Below, one piece after another: positions 43,183 to 52,611 of a DNA stretch of 64,000 nt (positions are counted from its first letter, which is position 1; every line of letters starts with the position of its first letter). The position numbers and the translations under genes were made by a program. The DNA comes from Caldilineaceae bacterium (lineage in GTDB: Bacteria; Chloroflexota; Anaerolineae; Caldilineales; Caldilineaceae), in the NCBI GenBank assembly GCA_019637645.1, contig JAHBVH010000003.1, positions 62,001 through 126,000 on the forward strand, read 5' to 3'. A model generated the notes under the pieces. The model ran no database searches. It worked only from the letters and a program-made list of their open reading frames with translations, and had not been told where the DNA came from.

Positions 43183-43212
43183 GGTAGAGACGCAATATTT
43201 TGCGTCTCTACC
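43183..43212. repeat. GTAGAGACGCAA-type palindrome
   Basis: GGTAGAGACGCAA (43183-43195), a TATT loop, and the exact complement TTGCGTCTCTACC (43200-43212). Very similar palindromes are abundant in many cyanobacterial genomes, so this is a widespread repeat type. It overlaps the last codons and stop of the EamA transporter gene (ending at 43208) and may serve as its terminator. Confidence 0.85.
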
Positions 43213-44161
43213 CATTTGCGGTTTGGCGGATAGGATCTGTCACGTGGTTTGGTTTGGGGAGGGTCATGGTGGTGAGGTAGAGCGCCAGAAAAATTAGGGC
43301 CGCACCTAGCACCCGGACCGGTGTGATCGCCTCATTCAACAAGACAATCCCAATAAAAGTGCCAACGACTGGTTGGACAAACAGCGACAACGCGCTGACG
43401 CCCGCACCCAACCGGCTGGCAATACTGAACCAGATGAAATAACAAAAAAGCGAGGTGACGAGGCTGAGGTAAAGCACACCCCCTATGGCTCCCCAACTGA
43501 GGCTAAGGGTAAGGGTATCTGTTGCCCAATGCCAGAGCAGCAGGGGAATCCAAATCAGCAAGCTACCGCTGTAGGCATAGGTGAGGACGGTAAAGGGCGG
43601 ATATTTGCGCGTAAGCTCTGCCCCAAAGACCGTATAGACTGCCTGCGTCATCAAGGCGCATAGAATGAGCAGATCCCCAACCACGCGGGCCCACCCGTCG
43701 CTACTGCCGCTGTCGGTCACATGGCCCAAGACTAAAACGACAACGCCAGCGGCACCCAACGCCATGCCCAGCCAACGCCAGCGCTGAATGGGCTCTTGCA
43801 TCCACCATGCGGCTAGGAGTGCCGTAAAGATCACTTCGCCAATGATCATCAACGCGGCATCGGTGGCGGTGGTCAGGTTGACGCCAAAATAGCTAAAGAG
43901 GTAGGAAAGGCCCACCCCCAGCACGCCCAATCCCGCTAACTGGATCTGATCGCGACGGGGCATGGGGGCTTGGGGTTGGCTACCGCTTTGGCCACGCGTC
44001 CAGAGCTGAATTAACCAAAGCAAACCAACACTAAGCACGATCCGATAACACCCCAACAGCGTTGGCGAAAGCTCTGTCAGCGCTACCTTGGCGACTGCAT
44101 AACTGGAACCCCACAACACATTGGCTAAGACTAATAAACTGATAGCTACTTTGTGATTCAC
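43208..44161 (-). CDS. EamA/DMT-family transporter
   Basis: A 317-residue membrane protein with ten predicted helices in two EamA repeats. The first repeat starts LLVLANVLWGSSYAVAKVAL, and the second lies near residues 160-300 (LYLSLVTSLFCYFIWFSIASRLGAG and FVQPVVGTFIGIVLLNEA). Such proteins usually export metabolites or amino acids. The start is GTG at 44161, with GAGGA upstream. Its stop codon falls inside the palindrome at 43183-43212. Confidence 0.9.
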   Translation of the reverse strand: MNHKVAISLLVLANVLWGSSYAVAKVALTELSPTLLGCYRIVLSVGLLWLIQLWTRGQSGSQPQAPMPRRDQIQLAGLGVLGVGLSYLFSYFGVNLTTATDAALMIIGEVIFTALLAAWWMQEPIQRWRWLGMALGAAGVVVLVLGHVTDSGSSDGWARVVGDLLILCALMTQAVYTVFGAELTRKYPPFTVLTYAYSGSLLIWIPLLLWHWATDTLTLSLSWGAIGGVLYLSLVTSLFCYFIWFSIASRLGAGVSALSLFVQPVVGTFIGIVLLNEAITPVRVLGAALIFLALYLTTMTLPKPNHVTDPIRQTANG

Positions 44162-44195
44162 GGGTAATCCTCGTTTTGGGCAATGGGACAGAAGG

Positions 44196-44243
44196 CAGTA
44201 AGACAGCGGGACAGAATTTATTTACTGTCCCACTGTTCTACTG
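44196..44243. terminator. Imperfect hairpin between aldehyde dehydrogenase and EamA genes
   Basis: Arms 44196-44214 and 44225-44243 (CAGTAAGACAGCGGGACAG against CTGTCCCACTGTTCTACTG) pair over 19 bases with three non-Watson-Crick positions. The aldehyde dehydrogenase transcript would end here, because the gene stops at 44248. Confidence 0.5.
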
Positions 44244-44247
44244 TCCA

Positions 44248-45744
44248 CTACCCTCGTCGATTCAAGGTCAACAGCCGCATCTCAGTCATCTCTTCGATGG
44301 CGTAGCGCAAGCCCTCGCGCCCAAACCCAGAGGCTTTGACACCGCCATAGGGCATGTGATCAATGCGGAAGGTGGAGACATCATTGACCATCAGCCCGCC
44401 GACTTCAATATTTTCAAAGGCTTCTTCGATGAGCTGCCAGTCATTGGTAAAGAGCCCAGCTTGCAGACCAAAGTCGCTGGCATCGACGGCTTTGATAGCC
44501 GCGCGAATGTCAGCATAGGGGTAGAGCCCGACGAAGGGGCCAAAGGCTTCTTGGCAGGAAATACGCATCTCTTCGTGTAGGTGCGCCAAGACGGTTGGTT
44601 CCCACAGATTGCCTTCGCGGCGACCACCGGTAAGCACCGTCGCGCCACCGGCTTTGGCTTCGGCCAACCACTTCTCCAGTCGATCCGCTGCGCCTTTGTC
44701 GATCAAGGGGCCGATATCAGTCGCTTCATCCAGCGGATTGCCTAGTTTCAAGGCTTTTACTTTGGGAATGAGTTCCTCGGCAAAGCTTTCATAAACCTGA
44801 TCGTGGATGTAGACCCGCTGGACGGAGATGCACGATTGCCCAGAAAAGGCAAAACCACCCCAAGCGACGCGGCCCGCGGCATAGGCGACATCCGCATCGT
44901 TATGCACAATCGTGCCTGCGTTGCCGCCTAGCTCCAGCGTCACCATTTTGCGGCCTGCCCGCTTGCGCAGTTCCCACCCCACCCCAGGGCTCCCCGTGAA
45001 GGTCAGCACTTTAATCCGGTCATCTTCGATCAACGGATCGGCGTCTTTCGTCTTGCACGGCACCACCGCGATTCCACCGGCTGGCCAGCCTGCTTCGAGC
45101 ACAATTTCGGCCAACTTGAGTGAGCTGACCGGTGTCTGGGAGGCTGGGCGCAAGATGATGGGACAACCCGCGGCTAATGCTGGCGCAACTTTATGCGCGA
45201 CGAGATTCAGCGGGAAGTTAAACGGGGAGATCCCGACGACGGGCCCACGCGGAACGCGGCGGATTTGGGCGGTGCGTCCTTCATTGCCGGGCAGCCAATC
45301 GAGCGGCACAATTTCGCCATAGATCCGCCGTGCTTCTTCTCCGGCGACCTGAAAGGTAAAGGCCGCGCGCTCTGCTTCGGCGCGGGCGGTGCGAATCGGC
45401 TTACCCGCTTCCAGAGCAATGGTACGCGCAAATTCTTCTTTGCGGGCGAGAATGCCGTTGCTGATTTTTTGGAGGATGTCGCTGCGCTGCCAAGTTGGCA
45501 ATTTGCGGGTCGTTGCAAAAGCCGCGGTGGCGCTGGCAATCGCCTGTTCAATGGCAGCGGGGCCAGCACGGTGGACAATGGCGACTAAGCTATCATCATA
45601 GGGGCTGCGCACCTCAATGGCATCGGTGGCATGGTGGTTTTGACCATCGATCAGAAAGCCATATTCGCCCAATTCGGCCTGGCCTTGGTGATGGCTCGTT
45701 GCCGCGCGGGTTGAAGCATCACGTAAACGTTCACTTGTGGTCAT
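44248..45744 (-). CDS. NAD(P)-dependent aldehyde dehydrogenase
   Basis: A 498-residue enzyme of usual length. The NAD(P) fold has ISPFNFPLNLVAHKVAPALAAG and FTGSPGVG; the catalytic glutamate is in VTLELGGNAG and the nucleophilic cysteine in FSGQSCISVQRVYI. It converts aldehydes to acids; the non-phosphorylating glyceraldehyde-phosphate/lactaldehyde subgroup is closest by eye, but the substrate is not certain. The start at 45744 has GGAG upstream. It is divergent from the ceramidase-like gene, with a 186-bp gap that probably holds both promoters. Confidence 0.93.
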   Translation of the reverse strand: MTTSERLRDASTRAATSHHQGQAELGEYGFLIDGQNHHATDAIEVRSPYDDSLVAIVHRAGPAAIEQAIASATAAFATTRKLPTWQRSDILQKISNGILARKEEFARTIALEAGKPIRTARAEAERAAFTFQVAGEEARRIYGEIVPLDWLPGNEGRTAQIRRVPRGPVVGISPFNFPLNLVAHKVAPALAAGCPIILRPASQTPVSSLKLAEIVLEAGWPAGGIAVVPCKTKDADPLIEDDRIKVLTFTGSPGVGWELRKRAGRKMVTLELGGNAGTIVHNDADVAYAAGRVAWGGFAFSGQSCISVQRVYIHDQVYESFAEELIPKVKALKLGNPLDEATDIGPLIDKGAADRLEKWLAEAKAGGATVLTGGRREGNLWEPTVLAHLHEEMRISCQEAFGPFVGLYPYADIRAAIKAVDASDFGLQAGLFTNDWQLIEEAFENIEVGGLMVNDVSTFRIDHMPYGGVKASGFGREGLRYAIEEMTEMRLLTLNRRG

Positions 45745-45930
45745 CCTGGACTCCTTTGTTGAGTGAGAGAGGGGATAGATAAAATTGATCATAACATAAG
45801 CTGTCCCTTCTCATCAACGTCAACAGGGCAGCGGTGGTACCACGGGCAAGCGCCGCAGCTTTGGCAAAAATCGGCTTTATGGTACGATCTAGCCACATCC
45901 CATCCGCACCAGCAACCAAAGGAGCCGCGC

Positions 45931-47208
45931 GTGCACGCCGGATTTGCTGAGATCATCATTACACCACCCCAGGCCGATTGCTTGTTAGCGGGTTATTCGC
46001 TCTATCCTGCCACGGGCGTCCACGACGAGTTATATGCTAGCGCCGTCTATTTCCAGGAAGGTGACACGCGGGCGTTGTTGATCAGCTATGATCTGCTCGC
46101 CATGGAGAAAGAATTGATTGCTCGTCTCAAGCAGGCTTTGCAGCGCGCTTTGGGGCTTACACCGCAGGCGATCTTCTTTACCTGTACCCATACCCATGAA
46201 GGACCGGAAGTGCGTGAACGGAAATTCCGTGACAGGTGGTATGGCGAGGAGCGTCCTGCCTATTTGGATACGTATTTGGCTTTTCTGGCCGACCAGACCG
46301 TGGCCGTGGCGCAAGCCGCGCAGCAGCAAGCACAGCCTTGTGATTTGCTGGTCAATCGCGCCTATGTAGATGAGAATCTCAATCGCCGCTTTTTTCTGAG
46401 TGATGAGCAATATTTGAGCATTCCGGCCAACAAACAGCTCGCGCCCATTGCCCAAGAACATGCCGACAAAGAGTTGGGGATTCTCGCCTTTTGTCCCGTT
46501 GGTGCGCGGCGTCCCTTTGGTGTGATTGTTAACTACACCATGCATCCTCTGACTGCCGGCCATGTCTCTTCGCTGATCAGCGCCGATGTGCCGGGGGTGG
46601 TACGTCGTTTGATCAAAGAGAGCATGGGGTGCATTCCTTGCTATATCACAGGCGCGACAGGTGATAATCATCCCAAAGCGCCCGAAGCTGGCTTTGCCGA
46701 AACCGAGCGGGTCGGCCAAGTCTTGGCGACCGAAACGATCAAACGTTGCTATGACGCCATGCAAGTCACGACGCCCCTGCGCGTGCGTGGCTTGACGCGT
46801 ACCGTTCCTCTCCAACTGCGCACGCGTACAGACTTTGAAAAATTACCATTACAGCCTGGCGAAGGTGAAGCGACCATTCGGGATAACTTGGTGCGCGTGG
46901 AAGCGCCGGGCGCAACGGTTGATGTCGAGTTTTCCTTGCTAGCCATCGGTCCCGTGCTCTTGATTGGGGTACCGGGTGAGTTAGTGGCCGAATTGGGCAG
47001 TGTCCTAAAGTGGTTTTCGCCCTTTAAGCGTACCTATATCATGTATCAAGCCACTGACAGCTTGGATTATATTGCCCATCCCAATGCCTATCTCTGGGGC
47101 GGTTTTGAGACCTTCTGCGCGCAACTATCTCCCACCGCCGTGCGCCCTTTGATCAACGCCATTCTCGATGCTGCCGAGGAATTGAGTGATTATCCGTGGA
47201 AAGCATAA
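45931..47208 (+). CDS. Neutral/alkaline ceramidase-like hydrolase (second paralogue)
   Basis: A 425-residue protein of the same family as the one at 7601-8896. FAEIIITPP at the start, FTCTHTHEGPE (zinc-binding histidines), NYTMHPLTAG and TGATGDNHPK correspond to the conserved stretches. It has no signal peptide. The start is GTG 45931, set by AAAGGAG six bases upstream; the long frame reaching back to 45763 runs over the divergent promoter region. The alpha-xylosidase gene follows 16 bp after its stop, so the two are cotranscribed, which suggests a carbohydrate conjugate as substrate. Confidence 0.75.
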   Translation: MHAGFAEIIITPPQADCLLAGYSLYPATGVHDELYASAVYFQEGDTRALLISYDLLAMEKELIARLKQALQRALGLTPQAIFFTCTHTHEGPEVRERKFRDRWYGEERPAYLDTYLAFLADQTVAVAQAAQQQAQPCDLLVNRAYVDENLNRRFFLSDEQYLSIPANKQLAPIAQEHADKELGILAFCPVGARRPFGVIVNYTMHPLTAGHVSSLISADVPGVVRRLIKESMGCIPCYITGATGDNHPKAPEAGFAETERVGQVLATETIKRCYDAMQVTTPLRVRGLTRTVPLQLRTRTDFEKLPLQPGEGEATIRDNLVRVEAPGATVDVEFSLLAIGPVLLIGVPGELVAELGSVLKWFSPFKRTYIMYQATDSLDYIAHPNAYLWGGFETFCAQLSPTAVRPLINAILDAAEELSDYPWKA

Positions 47209-47224
47209 ACAAAGGAAATCTCCG

Positions 47225-49543
47225 ATGAAATTTACTGATGGCAATTGGTTAATGCGCCCTGGCGTACAGCCTTTCTATCCAGCCGAAGCGCGTGAAGTTG
47301 TAACGACTGACGATACATTGACCGTCTATGCCACGCGGCCGATCCAACGCCGCGGGGACACATTGGCGGGGCCACTGCTCACCGTGACCTTCTCTGCGCC
47401 CATGGCCGACGTGATCCGCGTGCGCCTAACGCACTTTGCTGGCGCGCTGCCGCCCAAGCCAGAATTCCCGTTGTTGACCGCTGCTGCACCCGCTGTGACG
47501 ATCTGCAACACAGAAAACGAAGCTACGCTGACCAGTGGCAAGTTGGCTGTGCATGTGCCCAAAAGTGGGTGGCGGGTCGAGTACCGTGCCGACGGGCGAA
47601 CCGTCACCACGAGTCTGCCCCGCGGCATGGGGATGATGGAGGTGGCTGGTGAAGGCCATTTTATGCATGAACAACTGGCCCTGGATGTAGGCGAGAATGT
47701 CTATGGTTTGGGTGAACGCTTTACGGCGTTTGTCAAAAACGGCCAAGTTGTCGATATGTGGAACCGGGATGGCGGCACGAGCAGCGAGCAAGCCTATAAA
47801 AATGTGCCTTTTTACCTAACCAATCGCGGTTATGGGGTCTTTGTCAATCATCCTGAGCAAGTTTCCTTTGAAGTCGCTTCGGAAAAGGTTGCCCGCGTCC
47901 AGTTCAGTGTGCCAGGCCACACGTTGGAATACTTTGTCATCTATGGGCCAACCCCCAAAGCAATCTTGCAAAAATATACCGCACTGACCGGGCGACCGGC
48001 GCGGCCACCCGCGTGGTCCTTTGGCCTCTGGCTCACCACCTCTTTTACCACCACCTACGACGAAGCGACCGTTACCAGCTTTATCCAAGGCATGGCCGAC
48101 CGCGATCTGCCGCTCCATGTCTTCCATTTTGATTGTTTCTGGATGCGCGAGTTTCATTGGTGCGATTTTGAATGGGATCGCCAAGCCTTTCCCGATCCAG
48201 AAGGGATGTTGCAGCGGCTCAAGGCGCGCGGGCTGCGCATTTGCCTCTGGATCAATCCCTATATCGCCCAGCGCTCCCCGCTCTTTGCCGAAGGCCAGGC
48301 CCAGGGGTACCTCCTCAAACGCCCAACGGGGGAAGTGTGGCAGTGGGATCTGTGGCAGCCAGGGCTCGCGGTTGTCGATTTTACCAACCCCGCGGCGCGC
48401 CAGTGGTATGCCGACAAGTTACGCGCCCTGCTTGCGATGGGAGTAGACTGTTTCAAAACCGACTTTGGCGAGCGCATCCCGACCGACGTGGTCTATCACG
48501 ATGGTTCTGACCCCCAGCGGATGCACAACTATTACAGCTATCTCTTTAATCAAACCGTCTTTGACCTGCTTCAGGAAGTACGCGGCGAAGGCGAAGCGGT
48601 GCTCTTTGCCCGTTCGGCCACCGCAGGCGGTCAGCAATTCCCCGTACACTGGGGCGGCGACTGTGATTCGACCTTCCCGGCCATGGCCGAGAGTCTGCGT
48701 GGTGGCTTGTCGCTGGGGCTGTCCGGCTTTGGTTTTTGGAGCCACGATATTGGCGGTTTTGAAGGCATGCCCAACGCCGAGCTCTACAAACGCTGGATCG
48801 CGTTTGGGCTCCTCTCGTCCCACAGTCGGCTCCACGGCAGTTCCTCCTATCGCGTGCCCTGGCTCTTTGATGAAGAAGCCGTTGACGTGTTGCGTCATTT
48901 TACCAAGCTCAAATGTCGGCTGATGCCCTATCTTTACGCCACGGCGCTGGCAACGGTGCAAACCGGGGTTCCCCTCATGCGCGCCATGTTGGTCGAGTTT
49001 CCTGATGATCCCACCTGTGACTTTCTCGACCGCCAATATATGTTGGGCGAGAACTTGCTGGTCGCCCCCGTCTTTGCTGCTGATGGCATGGTGACCTATT
49101 ATGTCCCCGCGGGGCGCTGGACCCATTTTCTCACCGGTGAAGTGAAGGAAGGGCCAAGCTGGGTGCGCGAGCAGCATGATGCCCTGAGCCTGCCCCTGCT
49201 GGTACGGCCCAACGCGGTCGTCGCGATTGGGCAAGATGAAACCCGCCCCGACTATGACTATGCCGCTGGCGTCACGCTGCAACTCTACGCCTTGGCCGAT
49301 GGTGCCAACCATACGGTCACCATCCCGACCCTAGCCGGTGACACGGCGGCCACCTTCCAGGTGGCGCGGACGGGCGCGGTGATCACGGTGTCGTGCACTG
49401 GAAACGCGGAACACTGGCGTGTGCTCCTGGTCGGCAGCACCACCGTGACCGCGCGCGACGGCGCACACCTGGAACAGACGCCCGCAGGCACGCTGATATC
49501 TCCAGCCCAGGGGACAACCCTAGAACTCGCATTGGCAAGTTAG
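47225..49543 (+). CDS. yicI: Alpha-xylosidase, GH31 (YicI type)
   Basis: A 772-residue cytoplasmic glycosidase, the same length as E. coli YicI and strikingly similar throughout (NWLMRPGV, GLGERFTAFVKNGQ, WNRDGGTSSEQAYKN, HVFHFDCFWM). The nucleophile is the Asp in FKTDFGERIPTD (D416 in YicI) and the acid/base the Asp in HWGGDCDS (D482). It removes alpha-1,6-linked xylose from isoprimeverose-type xyloglucan fragments. ATG 47225 has AAAGGAAA upstream. Cotranscription with the ceramidase-like gene is likely. Downstream lies a hairpin repeat at 49562-49641. Confidence 0.96.
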   Translation: MKFTDGNWLMRPGVQPFYPAEAREVVTTDDTLTVYATRPIQRRGDTLAGPLLTVTFSAPMADVIRVRLTHFAGALPPKPEFPLLTAAAPAVTICNTENEATLTSGKLAVHVPKSGWRVEYRADGRTVTTSLPRGMGMMEVAGEGHFMHEQLALDVGENVYGLGERFTAFVKNGQVVDMWNRDGGTSSEQAYKNVPFYLTNRGYGVFVNHPEQVSFEVASEKVARVQFSVPGHTLEYFVIYGPTPKAILQKYTALTGRPARPPAWSFGLWLTTSFTTTYDEATVTSFIQGMADRDLPLHVFHFDCFWMREFHWCDFEWDRQAFPDPEGMLQRLKARGLRICLWINPYIAQRSPLFAEGQAQGYLLKRPTGEVWQWDLWQPGLAVVDFTNPAARQWYADKLRALLAMGVDCFKTDFGERIPTDVVYHDGSDPQRMHNYYSYLFNQTVFDLLQEVRGEGEAVLFARSATAGGQQFPVHWGGDCDSTFPAMAESLRGGLSLGLSGFGFWSHDIGGFEGMPNAELYKRWIAFGLLSSHSRLHGSSSYRVPWLFDEEAVDVLRHFTKLKCRLMPYLYATALATVQTGVPLMRAMLVEFPDDPTCDFLDRQYMLGENLLVAPVFAADGMVTYYVPAGRWTHFLTGEVKEGPSWVREQHDALSLPLLVRPNAVVAIGQDETRPDYDYAAGVTLQLYALADGANHTVTIPTLAGDTAATFQVARTGAVITVSCTGNAEHWRVLLVGSTTVTARDGAHLEQTPAGTLISPAQGTTLELALAS

Positions 49544-49561
49544 CTTTGGCGGGAGATGATA

Positions 49562-49641
49562 GGACGCGGATAAACGCGGCTAGACGCGGATGGTTACGGA
49601 CAAGGCATAAAATCCGCGTTTCTCCGCGTCTAGCCGCGTCC
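49562..49641. repeat. TCCGCG-rich hairpin repeat, copy 1
   Basis: GGACGCGGATAAACGCGG... (49562-49590) pairs imperfectly with ATCCGCGTTTCTCCGCG... (49612-49641). A related copy is at 56055-56135, including the shared ATAAAATCCGCGT block. Both lie between convergent genes. Each arm contains internal ACGCGG repeats, so alternative pairings are possible. Confidence 0.8.
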
Positions 49642-49671
49642 CTCTACATCGCAATGCCCCACAAGGGGACT

Positions 49672-50952
49672 TTAAGGCAAGGTTGCCCATTCAAAATTAC
49701 CAAGTTGGGGGGCGACTCCTGCTTGATCAATATGCCACCAGACGATGTGATTTTTGTAGATATTCACACTGTAAAGCTCCTGTTCGCTTTTGGGGTCTAC
49801 GCTGGCAATCTTATAGGCAACATTGCTTTCAAGATTATAGACATAGATCGGGTTTTCAGCGGTGGTACGATTATGCCAATAAAGCCAGCGCGCCTGCCCC
49901 AAAGCGGGTTCATCGAGACGGTAAAGATTGGTGAAACCGATTGGCAAGGTGCTCCCCGTTTGTAAATTGTAAAGGATACTCTGCGATGCATTGCCATAGC
50001 GAAAGCCATCTTTCCAGGTCGCCCAGGGAAACATCACTTCTGGAATGCTACTATGACCATTTTGCGTGATGCGGTGCCACTGGTTGTTGGTAAGGTCGAA
50101 TTGCACGATGTTCTCTTGTTTGTCAGCTGTTTGTTGCCCGAGAATGATCGTATTTCCGGAAATGCTAGGGTTGCCCCAGACATAGTGTTGCTCGCTACAG
50201 ACCCGTTCCAATTCCCGCCCAAGTCCTTTGCTCAAATCATAGTAACCAACGACTGTCTCGTTACAGCCTTGCACACTTTTGGTAAAGTCCATGACGGTCC
50301 AGGCGACTTTGTCGTCATTAAAGAAAAATTCCGGGATTGCCCAATCTTTGTCCCGATTTTCCAATACGGTTACCGTTGCCCCCGTCTTCAAGTTATATGC
50401 CAGAAGACGCCAAGATGTACTCATACTTTCGCCGGCAGCGTCCAGATAGACCAGCCAGTCGTCACTAAGAAAGTGTCGGATGTAAAAGAAGACCCCTTCG
50501 GGAAACTGTGTGGTGACAATCTTTTCAATCTCACCACCAGCAAGTGGATACCGAAAAATACTCCCCATCTCTCGATCCGTTACCCAATAGAGATGAGTTG
50601 AATTAATCGTGACCCAAATTACCCAGCTTTGTTTTTCTGGCATGCGTGAGATAGGTATATCGTTAGAGATATCAATCACTTGGACAGCAGATCCACCTTG
50701 CATAGCTGAAGAGATCAGAAAGCGTGGCGAGTCTGTTGGTGTCGCAGCCACGACAGCTGTGGCCGTTATGACAGGCGATGAAGGTGTACTGGTAAAAGTG
50801 GCAGCCAAAGGGCGTAATTGGGTTGTCGGTGTTGTCAGCGGCTCTGGCTTTGGCGGAGGAGCAAGACAGGCACTCACCATTGCCAGGCCGCTGAGCATTA
50901 CACAGATAGCGATTGGTTGGGAAGCGAAGATTTTTAGAAACCGCATAAGCAA
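49672..50952 (-). CDS. Secreted lipoprotein, probable beta-propeller (paralogue of 51006-52358)
   Basis: A 426-residue protein of unknown function. A signal peptide with lipobox (LAMVSAC, cysteine near residue 29) is followed by a Pro/Thr linker and a region with repeated W-V/I-Y/V-W-type strands (WVIWVTINSTHLYWV, WLVYLDAAGES), suggesting a TolB/WD-type propeller. It aligns by eye with the next gene: WLVY..., a GCN/C-Q motif (QGCNETVVGYYDL) and a DKVAW strand. A TTG at 50952 sits 8 bases after AGGAG and is preferred over the ATG at 50946. Composition is more AT-rich than flanking genes. The two genes probably arose by tandem duplication. Confidence 0.75.
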   Translation of the reverse strand: MLMRFLKIFASQPIAICVMLSGLAMVSACLAPPPKPEPLTTPTTQLRPLAATFTSTPSSPVITATAVVAATPTDSPRFLISSAMQGGSAVQVIDISNDIPISRMPEKQSWVIWVTINSTHLYWVTDREMGSIFRYPLAGGEIEKIVTTQFPEGVFFYIRHFLSDDWLVYLDAAGESMSTSWRLLAYNLKTGATVTVLENRDKDWAIPEFFFNDDKVAWTVMDFTKSVQGCNETVVGYYDLSKGLGRELERVCSEQHYVWGNPSISGNTIILGQQTADKQENIVQFDLTNNQWHRITQNGHSSIPEVMFPWATWKDGFRYGNASQSILYNLQTGSTLPIGFTNLYRLDEPALGQARWLYWHNRTTAENPIYVYNLESNVAYKIASVDPKSEQELYSVNIYKNHIVWWHIDQAGVAPQLGNFEWATLP

Positions 50953-51005
50953 GTTTTGTCTCCTGATTCAATCGTGACAAACCAGCCCTGCATCAAATTT
51001 CCCTG

Positions 51006-52358
51006 CTAGCGACAAGCAACAAACTCACCGGCTGGCAAATTTGTAACATCTTTCCATTCCAAAACCGAATCGTTGATTCCTCCTGCGCTTCGTTCCCAGG
51101 CAATGATTGAACCGCGCATGGCAATCATATTGAAATATTGTGTACAATGGGAAGGGAAAATCAACACAAATGCATCTTGTCTCAAGTCATATATGTAAAG
51201 CGATTCTGGTCCATCCGGAATCCAATAGACCCATTGATCACTCAAGTGCGCCTGTGGGAATTGGGTGGGAAAGTCAACGACACGAGTGCCGCCGTTCCTG
51301 CGTTCATACACCCCAATCGATTTGCCATAGTCGGATCGCCAGGCGCGTTTCCAAATGATGTAATCCCTAGAAATTCTGGGCTGCGTACTAAGATGATCAT
51401 CGCTCAATGTTTGCCATTGCCCATTGTTCAGATTGTATAGAGCAACATCAATGCCACCACCCGCTGCCACATTCCGATCCTGATCGAATACCAGGCTTTC
51501 GCCATATAATTGTGGCCAAACCCAAATGGTGTCATCTTTGCCACAATCCACTTTCTTGATCAGCCGGTTGTCGCCATTCGCAAGGTCTACCACACGCAGA
51601 ATAATTTGCTGACATCCATTTGTTTCTGGTTCTAGAGCATACGATAAAGCAATCTGATCGTCCCCCAGGCTTGTCCATACAAATGCCACAGCAGGAATCG
51701 GGCGAGTTTCGTAGGGGGCACCCGAATTTTCCAGGATCACTTTTTGTTGTCCGGTCTGACGATCCAATGCCTGTAGTTTCCACATTCCATCTAGATAGCG
51801 AGTTTTAGAATTCCAATAGACCAACCAGCGATCATTTCGAGAAATGGTCATATTTGAGACTACACCACCAGAGATCGAACCTTCGACTACTTTCTCAATT
51901 TGAGATGGACCGCGCAAGCGAATTGCTTTGATTGCATTGGGGTCAGCCTCATCGACCCAATAAACAAATTGACTATCCAGCGCGACATTCCAAGGAATCG
52001 AGATCGGAATTGTAGCGCTCACCGCCAGTGTCGGTCTCTGAAAAGCAGTTGCTACTAACGGCGACAATGGTGTGGCGGTAACGTTGTTGACAGTTGGTGC
52101 GCTACCGGTGTGCTGCGGTAGTTGGCGTTGAGGTAATGTTGGCTGATCCATTGAATGAACAGATTCATCCGTAACAGATGGCGATTGATTGCAGCCAGTG
52201 AGCAGCCATAAAGATACAAGCACGAGAACGAGACTCCGCCTCAATCGCTTGGGGTGTGGTTCCCTGGAAACCACAAGCTTAGAATCTGGGCAGACAAATC
52301 GAATCTTGGAGAAAAAGATCTTGCAATCATTCGTGAGAAGGAGTAAAGTTATTAGCAT
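51006..52358 (-). CDS. Secreted lipoprotein, probable beta-propeller (paralogue of 49672-50952)
   Basis: A protein of up to 450 residues, of unknown function, with a basic N-region, a hydrophobic helix and a lipobox ending LLTGC (cysteine near residue 56 of the long frame), then a Pro/Thr linker. Propeller-like strands follow (FVYWVDEADPNAIKA, WLVYWNSKTRYLDG, and a NGCQQIILRVVDL segment matching the GCN motif of the paralogue). The true start is uncertain: GTG 52274 or TTG 52244 would give a standard signal peptide, whereas ATG 52358 adds an odd N-terminus. It lies 53 bp from its paralogue and is probably in the same transcript. Confidence 0.72.
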   Translation of the reverse strand: MLITLLLLTNDCKIFFSKIRFVCPDSKLVVSREPHPKRLRRSLVLVLVSLWLLTGCNQSPSVTDESVHSMDQPTLPQRQLPQHTGSAPTVNNVTATPLSPLVATAFQRPTLAVSATIPISIPWNVALDSQFVYWVDEADPNAIKAIRLRGPSQIEKVVEGSISGGVVSNMTISRNDRWLVYWNSKTRYLDGMWKLQALDRQTGQQKVILENSGAPYETRPIPAVAFVWTSLGDDQIALSYALEPETNGCQQIILRVVDLANGDNRLIKKVDCGKDDTIWVWPQLYGESLVFDQDRNVAAGGGIDVALYNLNNGQWQTLSDDHLSTQPRISRDYIIWKRAWRSDYGKSIGVYERRNGGTRVVDFPTQFPQAHLSDQWVYWIPDGPESLYIYDLRQDAFVLIFPSHCTQYFNMIAMRGSIIAWERSAGGINDSVLEWKDVTNLPAGEFVACR

Positions 52359-52611
52359 ATGTCCAATTATGTAAGGTATATTTATGGATTAGGTGTGGTT
52401 TTTACAAAATTCCTAATTTCTCATTCCTAATTTGTGAAGATTAAGAAAATAGAGTTGTTCCTAATTAGCTTTCTTCCAGTGTTGGCACAACCATGCGTCT
52501 GCTGTACGAATTTTATAAAGGAACGGCTCTAATAATCCGGTATTCACAGGGCCACGGTATACCGTGGCCCTGTGAATTGATGCATCGAATCAATTCACAA
52601 ACGTTCATAAG

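Noticed and set aside
43102..43212. CRISPR array
   Set aside because: The repeats are directly contiguous with no spacers and no cas genes are nearby.
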